This document shows positions 43,753-52,004 of a stretch of 64,000 nt of DNA, piece after piece (positions within the stretch are counted from its first letter, which is position 1; every line of letters begins with the position of its first letter). The DNA is from Chloroflexota bacterium (GTDB taxonomy: Bacteria > Chloroflexota > Anaerolineae > Aggregatilineales > J027): positions 108,916-172,915 of the forward strand of contig QMIT01000013.1 in assembly GCA_024434115.1 (NCBI GenBank), given 5' to 3'. The notes under the pieces are model-generated. The model saw only the letters and a program-made list of their open reading frames with translations, was not told the origin of the DNA and did not search any database. The translations under genes and the position numbers were made by a program.

Positions 43753-45033
43753 CTAGGCCACGACAGTAACCGCCTCTGGATTTGACTCCACCACCGAAAC
43801 GGGTTTGTATTGCCCCGCCCGATGATAGAGATATAAAACAGGTGAAAGAATCAACGCACTGATGCTCAACGCGGCGCGGATTGAGACGTAGGAACCCACC
43901 GCACCGACGGCTGGCCCACCCGCGATTTGACCGAGGGCGTTTAGCTGGCTGTCCATTGAAAGCACGGTTGCCCGCACCTCGGAGTCAATATGCTGATTGA
44001 GCCATGTTTGATACAGTGGCCCCGGTAAGCTGCGTATCAATCGGGCGACCAAAAGCGCACTCACCGCAACGACGAAACTCCCCGCCCACGCATAACTGAA
44101 AATCGCCACAATCATCATGCCATCGGCAGCTAACAAAATCCGACTGACCAAACGTTGGTTATTGGTGTTGACCCGACGGCGCATCATTTCTGTGACAGCC
44201 GCCGCCAGAATCATCCCTACGACGTTGATGATGCCGAACCAGACAACGGGTTTTAGATCACCCAACACTGGCAGGGTGACATCGGGAAAGTTGAAATTTC
44301 GCAGCAGGTGGGCATCACGCAGACGGTCAAAGCCTTCGCTATAGAGGCCGCCGATAAATGAAATTCCCAAGAACGTCATCAGGGCAGGGCGCATCCGCAC
44401 CAATTTTGCCCCATTTTTGAAAGTGTGGGTCATGGTTTGCCACGAATTGCGGTCTTCACGCGGGGTTGGTTTGAAGTTGTGTTCGGGCATAAACAGCACC
44501 AAAAAACCACCGAGGGCAATTAAGAGACCGCTGCCCAAGATGATCGGCAGATTGATACGGATGCTGCCAAATGCGACCCCCGCTAGCAGGCCTATCAGAC
44601 CTGTCAATTGACCGACTTGGGCGGCACGCATAAAGACTGGGCCAGATTCAGCTTCGCCGACTTCATCTACCATCCATGCGTTTAGTGCCCCACTCATGAA
44701 CGTTGCGCCAAGACCCCAGCCCACTTGGGCCAACAGGATGGTGCCAAAATAGGGAAACAGGCCCTCGACCATAAAACCCAGACCGGTCAAAATGATGCCA
44801 ATGATGACCGATAGACGGCGGCTGTAGACATCGGCCACGATACCTGTCGGGACTTCAAACAGAAACACGATGCTTTCTAGTAATGTCCCCACCAAGACCA
44901 ATTGTAAGGGGGATAGTTTGACCACACTGACCTGATAGATCATGCTGGTCATGAAAATCATGGCGAAGGCAAAAGAGGTTACGCCTTCGAGAGTCAAATA
45001 GACTCGATACGGATTCAAACGTTTGGTATTCAA
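43753..45033 (-). CDS. MFS transporter
   Basis: 426 aa, twelve predicted transmembrane helices. Major-facilitator motif A-like loop GIVADVYSRRLSVIIG (about 62-77) between helices 2 and 3; a second, weaker repeat in the C-half near LVARLIRSLPGPLYQTWLNQHI. Similar proteins are proton-driven efflux or sugar-type permeases; the substrate cannot be told. Convergent with the RHH gene. Confidence 0.82.
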   Translation of the reverse strand: MNTKRLNPYRVYLTLEGVTSFAFAMIFMTSMIYQVSVVKLSPLQLVLVGTLLESIVFLFEVPTGIVADVYSRRLSVIIGIILTGLGFMVEGLFPYFGTILLAQVGWGLGATFMSGALNAWMVDEVGEAESGPVFMRAAQVGQLTGLIGLLAGVAFGSIRINLPIILGSGLLIALGGFLVLFMPEHNFKPTPREDRNSWQTMTHTFKNGAKLVRMRPALMTFLGISFIGGLYSEGFDRLRDAHLLRNFNFPDVTLPVLGDLKPVVWFGIINVVGMILAAAVTEMMRRRVNTNNQRLVSRILLAADGMMIVAIFSYAWAGSFVVAVSALLVARLIRSLPGPLYQTWLNQHIDSEVRATVLSMDSQLNALGQIAGGPAVGAVGSYVSIRAALSISALILSPVLYLYHRAGQYKPVSVVESNPEAVTVVA

Positions 45034-45407
45034 GGATTAATCAACCCTCTCGCAGTGGAGATAGTTATCAAGATTATGCAAAAATGGTAGCGAGATGGTG
45101 TTTGGGGAGCAGCCAATAACTACAGTTCCATGAGCAATGGAACGCAGAGAATCGCTCGCACAGCCATTCAAAAAACGTCAACGATGCAACATTGAATGGA
45201 TGCGTGTAGCCTGAGATAGGTTTTAGATGGATGAGAACAATCGGACTGCTAAATCAGGCACACTCCAACACCCCAACAAAGGTGACTGGTGCGATTAGTG
45301 TGGCTGCAATTGTCATAATGTTTTGACCTCAATGAATATGTGATATGCTGCAATACAAAGTATCATAGATCGGAATGGGTGTCTAGTCCCCCAAAAGGCT
45401 GAATTGA
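45034..45407. other. 374-nt intergenic region, no firm gene
   Basis: Contains an inverted repeat GTTCCAT/ATGGAAC (45124-45130 with 45136-45142). A minus-strand frame of 20 codons (45316-45254, MTIAATLIAPVTFVGVLECA) has GAGG about 10 nt upstream and is hydrophobic; it may be a tiny peptide or chance. No RNA gene was recognised. Confidence 0.4.
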
Positions 45408-45911
45408 ATGGCGATAACGGGTATTGATTCAGGATTGTGGATTACATTTGCACTGATGTTGATGTCCCTCGCATTTGTGGTAATTCCCTTTGTACCTGCT
45501 CCGCTTGTGATGTGGGTGGTTGCGATTGGGTACGCCCTGATTGAAGGCTTTGATCGGCTCACGCTCTTGGCGGCAATTCTGCTGACCGTGTTAATGATTG
45601 TCGGCGTGACGGTTGATTTTTGGCTACGGCCTTTAGGGATGGGAGATCACGGCGGGTGCTTGACGGCGATAGGCAGTTTAGTCGGCGCCATCTTGGGGAC
45701 ATTTTTGATTCCGATACCCATTCTCGGTTCCATTATTGGGGCAGTATTAGGGGCATTCTTTATGCAGTTATTGAGACGGCGTGAATTGCAGGAGGCGGTT
45801 GGGGCAGGCGGAGCCACCCTTAGGATGATTATTGTCGGTAAGATGATTGAATTTGCGGTCTGCCTAGCGATGTTTGCTGTCTTTGTGGCTAGTGTGTATT
45901 TCACCCGATAG
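45408..45911 (+). CDS. DUF456 family membrane protein
   Basis: 167 aa with four or five hydrophobic helices. The DUF456 signature is present: VTVDFWLRPLGMGDHGG, then glycine-rich helix pair TAIGSLVGAILGTFLIPIPILGSIIGAVLGAFF resembling glycine-zipper segments. Family of unknown function. It ends 70 nt before the Crp-like gene on the same strand, but a -10-like TATACT at 45939 suggests the next gene has its own promoter. Confidence 0.8.
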   Translation: MAITGIDSGLWITFALMLMSLAFVVIPFVPAPLVMWVVAIGYALIEGFDRLTLLAAILLTVLMIVGVTVDFWLRPLGMGDHGGCLTAIGSLVGAILGTFLIPIPILGSIIGAVLGAFFMQLLRRRELQEAVGAGGATLRMIIVGKMIEFAVCLAMFAVFVASVYFTR

Positions 45912-45980
45912 GATGTGGTTGCACTATACAAAACGGTCTATACTGAAATAGAAAAACGTTTAGGAGGAAGGGAAGCGACT

Positions 45981-46652
45981 ATGGTTGCGGGAGTGGTTCA
46001 CAGCAAGCTGCGCGAAATTTCGCTGTTTCAAGACCTGCCAGAAGAAGCGCTGTTGGAATTGGCAAAACATGCCCGATTGATGGAAGTTCCTGCGGGCGAG
46101 GTGTTATTTGACCAAGACGACCCCGGTGATGCCTTTTACCTGATTGATGAGGGGCAGGCCCATATCATGCGAAAGTATGATAATGGTGAAGAAGTGTGCC
46201 TAAAAACGCTCGGCCCATTTGATGTCGTAGGTGAGCTTTCGATGGTGGTAGGTCAGCCGCGCACCGGGTCGGTTGTTACGGCCTCTGATTGTACGTTGAT
46301 CGCCCTTGACCGGGATGCTTTTTTGGACGTGATTGGCCGAGTACCTAGCGCAGCGATGAGTGTGCTCCATCAACTTGGGCTGCGACTGTATCATATGAAT
46401 TTGCAGGTGCGCGAACACGCGATTGGCAATGGCGCGGCGCGGGTCGCCAGCATTATTTTGCTGTTGGCGGGTGACAAGGCGGGTGAAGTGGCGGGCGTGC
46501 AGCGGATTAACCGTATGGCGCGGGCAGCGGGTATGGATGGCGATGCGCTTGACCGGATGCTGCGTGAATGGATGCGACAAGGGATCATTGATTATGATGG
46601 GCGACTATTGGTTGTGAAGAATGTGGATGCGCTACGTGAGATTGCGGGCTAA
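45981..46652 (+). CDS. Crp/Fnr-family transcriptional regulator
   Basis: About 223 aa. CNB domain (about 12-125): ISLFQDLPEEALLELAKHA, PGDAFYLIDEGQAHI, and the phosphate-binding cassette VVGELSMVVGQPRTGSV, close to the cAMP-type cassette. Then a long hinge helix and a C-terminal winged-helix-like domain (NRMARAAGMDGDALDRMLREWMRQG) for DNA binding. An upstream start at 45915 is unlikely because AGGAGG (45962-45967) precedes the ATG at 45981 and a TATACT box lies between. The hinge has no Fe-S Cys, so it is not Fnr. Targets unknown. Confidence 0.85.
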   Translation: MVAGVVHSKLREISLFQDLPEEALLELAKHARLMEVPAGEVLFDQDDPGDAFYLIDEGQAHIMRKYDNGEEVCLKTLGPFDVVGELSMVVGQPRTGSVVTASDCTLIALDRDAFLDVIGRVPSAAMSVLHQLGLRLYHMNLQVREHAIGNGAARVASIILLLAGDKAGEVAGVQRINRMARAAGMDGDALDRMLREWMRQGIIDYDGRLLVVKNVDALREIAG

Positions 46653-46670
46653 AGGGCATTTAATGAAAAA

Positions 46671-46698
46671 GGGGCGATTTTTTGAGGATCGCCCTTTT
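46671..46698. terminator. bidirectional terminator
   Basis: GGGCGAT (46672-46678) pairs with ATCGCCC (46688-46694), flanked by AAAAA on the left and TTTT on the right; serves the Crp-like gene and the convergent cyclase gene. Confidence 0.8.
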
Positions 46699-46708
46699 CA
46701 CTTCTAAT

Positions 46709-47572
46709 TTAGGCGAGTGCGAGGATACGGGCAGGGCCACCCGAACCCTCTTCCCAACGCGGAACCCCGACAATAACCGTCGCCTGACGATCTTTAATCG
46801 CGGCAAGATTGGCGACGCCTTCGATGCCAAATTTGCCAGCCCCTAAGACCGTGACATGCACATCAAAAGTGGTGGAAGCGCCGATGTCGAGGCTGAGAGT
46901 ATCTACACCGATGCCGTGAATATCGCGCTGCTCCACAAGGAAACTAGCGGCCTCTGGGCTAAAACCGGGGTAATGCTGGACACCATCGGCATCCGCATTG
47001 CGGAAGGCTTCGGGTTCGTTCCATTTGGCGTCCCAACCCGAATAGAGGAATACCACTGCACCAGTCGGGATTTCGCCATTGACACTCTCCCATGCTTCGA
47101 TGTCGGCAACATCTAATGTGGCGTCGGCAACTTCGGCGGCTTTAGCGGAGATATCTATCACGACGGCAGGGCTGACCAAATTGACCGCATCATAGTTATC
47201 TACGGTTGTGCCGTCAGCGACAAAATGGGCTGGAATATCCACATGCGTTCCGGCATGTTCCCCAAAATTCCATTTCTGAATGTAGAAACCATCTTGTTCG
47301 ACGGTGACAAATGTTTCGCGTGTGGGGCCTTCGCCAATCAGATAGGTGGGGACATTGACGGAAAACACATGGCTGAGGTCAATGACTTCAGTGGCTTCTT
47401 GGGCGCGGGCGACTGCGATTCGATTCAATTTGCCGGGGCCTAACATGGAAGCAACCGCCACTCCACTTGCGGTGAGTCCCCCCATGCGCAAAAAGTTGCG
47501 GCGGCTGACTTGTGGAACTCCTTCACGGGCAATACGTTCACGAACGGCTTGTGCGACATTAGGTGAGCACAT
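46709..47572 (-). CDS. Tat-exported cyclase-family protein (kynurenine formamidase-like)
   Basis: 287 aa. Twin-arginine signal SRRNFLRM (about 23-30) followed by a hydrophobic stretch, so export in folded form is likely. Metal-binding motif HAGTHVDIPAHF (about 105-116) is the HxGTHxDxPxH signature of the cyclase/kynurenine-formamidase family (PF04199). Later blocks GVDTLSLDIGAS and GKFGIEGVANL also fit. These enzymes hydrolyse amide or ester bonds with a metal centre. The substrate is unknown; secretion argues against the usual tryptophan-catabolic role. Confidence 0.85.
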   Translation of the reverse strand: MCSPNVAQAVRERIAREGVPQVSRRNFLRMGGLTASGVAVASMLGPGKLNRIAVARAQEATEVIDLSHVFSVNVPTYLIGEGPTRETFVTVEQDGFYIQKWNFGEHAGTHVDIPAHFVADGTTVDNYDAVNLVSPAVVIDISAKAAEVADATLDVADIEAWESVNGEIPTGAVVFLYSGWDAKWNEPEAFRNADADGVQHYPGFSPEAASFLVEQRDIHGIGVDTLSLDIGASTTFDVHVTVLGAGKFGIEGVANLAAIKDRQATVIVGVPRWEEGSGGPARILALA

Positions 47573-47641
47573 AAGAATATATCCTCCAGAAAAGCACTAA
47601 TTTATTTGGGTAGGCTGAATTTAAAAAGTATGGCCCGAAAA

Positions 47642-47676
47642 TGGGTTATCCGCAAATTTCTTGTTCGGATAACCCA
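47642..47676 (-). terminator. hairpin after kinase gene
   Basis: TGGGTTATCCG (47642-47652) pairs with CGGATAACCCA (47666-47676), 13-nt loop; ATTTTC follows on the minus strand. Likely terminator of the kinase gene. Confidence 0.65.
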
Positions 47677-47713
47677 CAGGATCGGGGCATAAGCGCATGA
47701 TTTGAGAGGATAC

Positions 47714-50700
47714 CTATTGGAGTCGCCAGATACTGAAATCACTGTATTCAGTGGTTTCGCCAGCGACCTCATTCACCAACCCAACCGTGAGGGCAAAACC
47801 GCCGCTGACCGTCAGGGCAGTGAGATCAAGGGATGCCACCCATTGGTTATTGATCAATAGATGGCCGAGATGGTCTACCGCCAAGATTGTGATTTGATTT
47901 TGCTCTTCAGCACCTGTGTTTAGCTGGTCAATATTACCTTCGGCAAGTGTGGTGTATTGATTGTTCTTCAGAAGGAACAAAATCCAGTGCTGGGCTGAAT
48001 CTACTCCGAAAATATAGGTTTCGGAAGGGCTGTTGCGGAACAGGAAACCATAATCCCACGTATTTACGCTGGCATCATAAGGATTGGTGAAGGTCGTGGT
48101 CATGACAAAATCCTTTGCCGAGCCACGTGCAAAGGTAGTTTCAAGATTGCCATCGGCCTCATGGTTGAGGCTGCCTGCCACCGGGCCATAAATCTGTTCG
48201 AGCGACCAGATCGTGAAGTTGCTGTAATTGAAGCGCCGCTCAACATCATATTCCGTGCCCAAACCAGATGCAACCGATACATCCCCCGCATCCGGTAGCT
48301 GGGTCAATTCTATGGCGGTGACGAACTCATCGTTCAAATAGAGCAAGGCTGCATTACCCGCCGCGATGAGCCGGAGACGATTTGCCCCCCCCTCACTGCT
48401 GTCGAAATTAGTTAGCGACCCATTGGCAAGTGCGGTAGTGCCGCTTTCGAGCGTCAGCACGACATTCCACTCAAGATTCGAATTAACCGCGACGGTATAA
48501 AACTCAGTGCCTTGATCGTGGATTAGGAAACCAAAATCCCATGCTTGACTGGTGGGGGAGGGATTGGCGAATACGACTTCGACCATAAAGTCTTTTAGGT
48601 TCACTTGGGCGGGTACGTAGTCAATGAGTTCATTATCCAATGCCGCCAAAACACCAGAGGATGGCCCAAACACGGGGGCCGCTTGAATCGGCCAGCTAGA
48701 AGCATCACCCACCGACGCGGGGGTGGCGGTTGGAATAGTGGGGGCAAGTGACGGCGTAAAGGTTGGAGTCGGGGTTGGGGTCGCAGCTTGGGCACTCACG
48801 GTGGGTAAACTGGCGCAGTCGCCAGTGGTCGTGACTATATCCTCACGAACCCAGACATTGCCTGCTACCTGTAACCAGTTGAACCCATCCTCACCCGATG
48901 TGATCCCAGTAGCTAGGAGTTGATCCCCTAATGCAATATTGGCAGCAACGTCAGATTCCGTGCTTGGCTCCTCCCGCAGACGGGTTTGCGATTGGGCAGG
49001 TGTAAGGATACAGGCATTTTCTTGGATTGACCAAACAGCGAAATCTCGATAGCGCATGATTTCGCCTACGGATAGATTGCCTTGTACCAAACTCGTGCCA
49101 AAGGAGACACTCCCGCTGTCGGTGCGGCTTGAGACATTGAGGGTCACAACCAAATTGCCGTTAATGAACAAAATGCCTGTTCCATCCACAACCACTAACA
49201 TGAGATGGTTGGCATCGCCGTCTTCCAAATTGAGGCCATAAATCTTGCCCGATTCAATATCGGTGATATTTTCGCCAGTCTGCCAGTTGCTTAGGCTGTA
49301 GTTTAGATTTGAATCTATGATAAGACGCAGTTGCTCATCGGTGGCTGTCTCTCTGAACAAAAAGCCTGCATCCCATACCGCCTCGGATGTGGGGTAGGGA
49401 TTGATAAATGTCACCTCGGCAATGAAGTCGCGGGTATCTGTACCGGAGATGACACTGCGGATGAAACCATCATCCCGATAGGTAAAATTGCCGCTTTGTG
49501 GGCCAAAGACCAACGTGCCGGGGACATTCTGTACCAATTGAGGATTGTAGTTTGCGATGAGAGTCGCCGTTGGCTGCGTTTGCATTGCCAAAATGGTGGC
49601 GCGGGTATCTACGGTTGGCGCAGGGGTGTTCGAGGGGCGCGGGGTGGCCGTTGGGGTGGATGATGAAGTTGCTGTTGCCGTTGGCGTGTTGGTAGCTATC
49701 GGTGTGTCGGAGGGCGTTGGCGTTTGCGACGGGGTATAGGTCAGACTGGCCGTATGGGTCGCGGAAGGCGTGAGGGTCTGGGTTGGCGTCAGGGTGTCGG
49801 TTGCGGTGGGTGTCCGTGATGGCGTATCGGTTGACGTTGATGTATGGGTAGGTGTTCTACTCGGTGTCAATGTGTTGGTAGAAGTGGATGTCGGCGTTTT
49901 TGTCCACAAGGTTGCTGTTGCGGTTTCGGCGCGGGCAATCACACCAGCAGCGACGGTTTCCTGAAAGGCCGTTTGCGAAGCCTCGATTACCAGCTTGGTG
50001 CTTTGGGCGTCGAAAGTCGCTTGAGCGGCTGATTCAGAATCAAATGAAGTTGCGGTTGGTGATGGGGTATCGGCAGCTTCGTCGGTTGGCGTATCTATTT
50101 GAGCAATCGAAGTCGGCGCCGGCGTAGTTTTTTTGTCGTCATCCGGATTGCTGGCGAGTATAAAAATTACTCCACCCAAGAGCAGCGCCATAACGCCTGC
50201 GATGAGCCATGTGATAGGGTTCTTATGAACTGGGCGAGAAGTCTGTAAAATGGTGGTGGCCTTTTCGCCTGTGTGTTCCTTGGGCACCGTGCGGGCTGCA
50301 ACTTTGGTACGCACTTGGAGAGGCGTGGTAAAGAAAGTTGTTTTTACATCGGCGAAACCAGAGCATCCATCGGCAAACGCTTCCGCGAAGGTCGTACAAT
50401 TGGGAAAACGATCTTCGGGCTGCTTGGCTAATGCCTGCCCAAGCACAGCCGTCAAACTTTCAGGGATGCTGCTGCGTTCCAAGTGGGGCGGGGCGGGTGT
50501 TTCGTTCAGATGTTTGTGCATCAAAGCGTAAGGGGTGGTGGCTTCGAAGGGTAGCTTGCCGACCAATAATTGGTACGTGATAACTGCTAATGAATATTGA
50601 TCGGATGCTGGGGTGACTTTTTCGCCGCGCCACTGCTCAGGGGGCATAAACGAAGGCGTCCCCATGGTCATGTTGGTGCCCGTTAGGCCCGCCCCAGTGC

Positions 50701-51205
50701 CTTCGATCAATTTAGCGATGCCAAAGTCTACCAGAAATGCCACACCCTGATCGTCGAACATAATATTACTGGGCTTGACATCACGGTGGATTACCCCTCT
50801 GGCATGGGCATAATCGAGGGCGCTGGCAATTTGTTTGATGAGTTCGGCGACTTCACGCGGGGATGGGAGGGGTTTTTCATTGACGAGAGTGTCATTGAGA
50901 CGGTCAGCCAATGTGCCGCCAGTTAATAAACGCATGACGACATAACTTGTGCCGCGCTGGAGTCCATAATCATAGACAGGCACAATATGCTGATGTTCAA
51001 GGGAAGCGGCGGTTTGGGCTTCGCGGTTGAAGCGCTCCAAATAGAGAGCTTGCCCAGCAAGCGTTGCTGGTAAAACCTTAACAGCAACCCATCGTTTGAG
51101 ATTTTTTTGATGGGCGCGATAAACCGCCCCCATGCCGCCCGCACCAAGCAGTTCGCGTAATTCGTACTGGCCTAGCGTTTGTCCGGCGAGATTATCGACA
51201 CTCAT
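47714..51205 (-). CDS. membrane Ser/Thr protein kinase with large sensor domain (SH3-like and three LamG-like repeats)
   Basis: About 1163 aa. Hanks-type kinase domain: GAGGMGAVY, VAVKVLP, HRDVKPSNIMFD, DFGIAK, and GTPSFMPPEQW. A single transmembrane helix (about 335-355) follows, then a Thr/Pro/Ser-rich linker of about 130 residues. The exported part has three related beta domains, each with a D-F-V/I-x-E-x-x-F-x-NP-x-x-S opening (for example DFIAEVTFINPYPTS, DFMVEVVFANPSPTS, DFVMTTTFTNPYDAS), and an SH3-like segment between the first and second. The ATG at 51205 with GGAGAG upstream is preferred over 51250. Divergent from the sigma-factor gene. Confidence 0.85.
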   Translation of the reverse strand: MSVDNLAGQTLGQYELRELLGAGGMGAVYRAHQKNLKRWVAVKVLPATLAGQALYLERFNREAQTAASLEHQHIVPVYDYGLQRGTSYVVMRLLTGGTLADRLNDTLVNEKPLPSPREVAELIKQIASALDYAHARGVIHRDVKPSNIMFDDQGVAFLVDFGIAKLIEGTGAGLTGTNMTMGTPSFMPPEQWRGEKVTPASDQYSLAVITYQLLVGKLPFEATTPYALMHKHLNETPAPPHLERSSIPESLTAVLGQALAKQPEDRFPNCTTFAEAFADGCSGFADVKTTFFTTPLQVRTKVAARTVPKEHTGEKATTILQTSRPVHKNPITWLIAGVMALLLGGVIFILASNPDDDKKTTPAPTSIAQIDTPTDEAADTPSPTATSFDSESAAQATFDAQSTKLVIEASQTAFQETVAAGVIARAETATATLWTKTPTSTSTNTLTPSRTPTHTSTSTDTPSRTPTATDTLTPTQTLTPSATHTASLTYTPSQTPTPSDTPIATNTPTATATSSSTPTATPRPSNTPAPTVDTRATILAMQTQPTATLIANYNPQLVQNVPGTLVFGPQSGNFTYRDDGFIRSVISGTDTRDFIAEVTFINPYPTSEAVWDAGFLFRETATDEQLRLIIDSNLNYSLSNWQTGENITDIESGKIYGLNLEDGDANHLMLVVVDGTGILFINGNLVVTLNVSSRTDSGSVSFGTSLVQGNLSVGEIMRYRDFAVWSIQENACILTPAQSQTRLREEPSTESDVAANIALGDQLLATGITSGEDGFNWLQVAGNVWVREDIVTTTGDCASLPTVSAQAATPTPTPTFTPSLAPTIPTATPASVGDASSWPIQAAPVFGPSSGVLAALDNELIDYVPAQVNLKDFMVEVVFANPSPTSQAWDFGFLIHDQGTEFYTVAVNSNLEWNVVLTLESGTTALANGSLTNFDSSEGGANRLRLIAAGNAALLYLNDEFVTAIELTQLPDAGDVSVASGLGTEYDVERRFNYSNFTIWSLEQIYGPVAGSLNHEADGNLETTFARGSAKDFVMTTTFTNPYDASVNTWDYGFLFRNSPSETYIFGVDSAQHWILFLLKNNQYTTLAEGNIDQLNTGAEEQNQITILAVDHLGHLLINNQWVASLDLTALTVSGGFALTVGLVNEVAGETTEYSDFSIWRLQ

Positions 51206-51399
51206 CGGCTCTCCATTGAGATGTTTTCGATAAAAACCAGACCTTAACATTACCAGTTTAGAAAATGGACGGCAAGTTTGAATTCTGGCGCAGCGTACTG
51301 GTTTGAGAAATGTTAAGGGAATTGCTGTAACGTTTTGGCATGACGGGTGTCTCTAGGGGATGCACGACGAGTGGGTACGTCCTTTTGGAGAATTCATGA

Positions 51400-51999
51400 A
51401 TGATACAGGTGCGGAGAAAAACATTGTTTCCATCCAATCCAGAAATGGAAAATTTGGAAAACACTGCAACTGAGGCACGTCAGATGCAGGCCGCGATGCA
51501 CGACTTGGCGCAGTTTGCCCCCATCTATGAACAATATTTTGGGCGCATCTATCGTTATTGTGTGCGCCGGGTGGGGGCGGCTGAGGAGGCCGAAGATTTA
51601 ACCAGTGTCATTTTTACACGGGCGCTGGTTTCAATTGGGGGCTATCGCGGTGGTTCGGTGGCGGCGTGGTTATTTCAAATCGCCCACAACGCGGTGGTCA
51701 ATCACCTGAGAAGTCGGCGATCTCATCTCTCGATTGAGGATACCGAGCTTGACCTTGTTGCGGAGATACCAGCCCCTCTGGAGAACATGATGCGGGATGA
51801 AACCCAACAAGCCTTACGAGATTTGGTGGCAACCCTGCCGGATGAGCAACAGAATTTGTTGGCGCTCAAGATGGTAGCCGGGTTAAGTGCCGCCGAAATC
51901 GGTCAAGTCATCGGCAAAAACGCCGGGGCGGTGCGGGTGGAATTGCATCGCGTTATCAGCAAATTGCGTGCCCGATATGATGAGTTGGAATTGGATTAA
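51400..51999 (+). CDS. ECF-like RNA polymerase sigma factor
   Basis: 199 aa. Region 2 (about 38-95): FGRIYRYCVRRVGAAEEAEDLTSVIF, WLFQIAHNAVVNHLR; region 4 (about 145-195): LPDEQQNLLALKMVAGLSAAEIGQVIGKNAGAVRVELHRV. These are the two conserved parts of group 4 sigma factors. GGAG is 9 nt before the ATG. The partner is the membrane protein encoded 5 nt downstream, likely its anti-sigma factor. Divergent from the Ser/Thr kinase, 195 nt away. Confidence 0.88.
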   Translation: MIQVRRKTLFPSNPEMENLENTATEARQMQAAMHDLAQFAPIYEQYFGRIYRYCVRRVGAAEEAEDLTSVIFTRALVSIGGYRGGSVAAWLFQIAHNAVVNHLRSRRSHLSIEDTELDLVAEIPAPLENMMRDETQQALRDLVATLPDEQQNLLALKMVAGLSAAEIGQVIGKNAGAVRVELHRVISKLRARYDELELD

Positions 52000-52004
52000 C
52001 GACG

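Noticed and set aside
49557..49964. Val/Gly-rich plus-strand frames opposite the kinase linker
   Set aside because: Pure mirror of the Thr/Pro/Ser linker codons; not a repeat protein.
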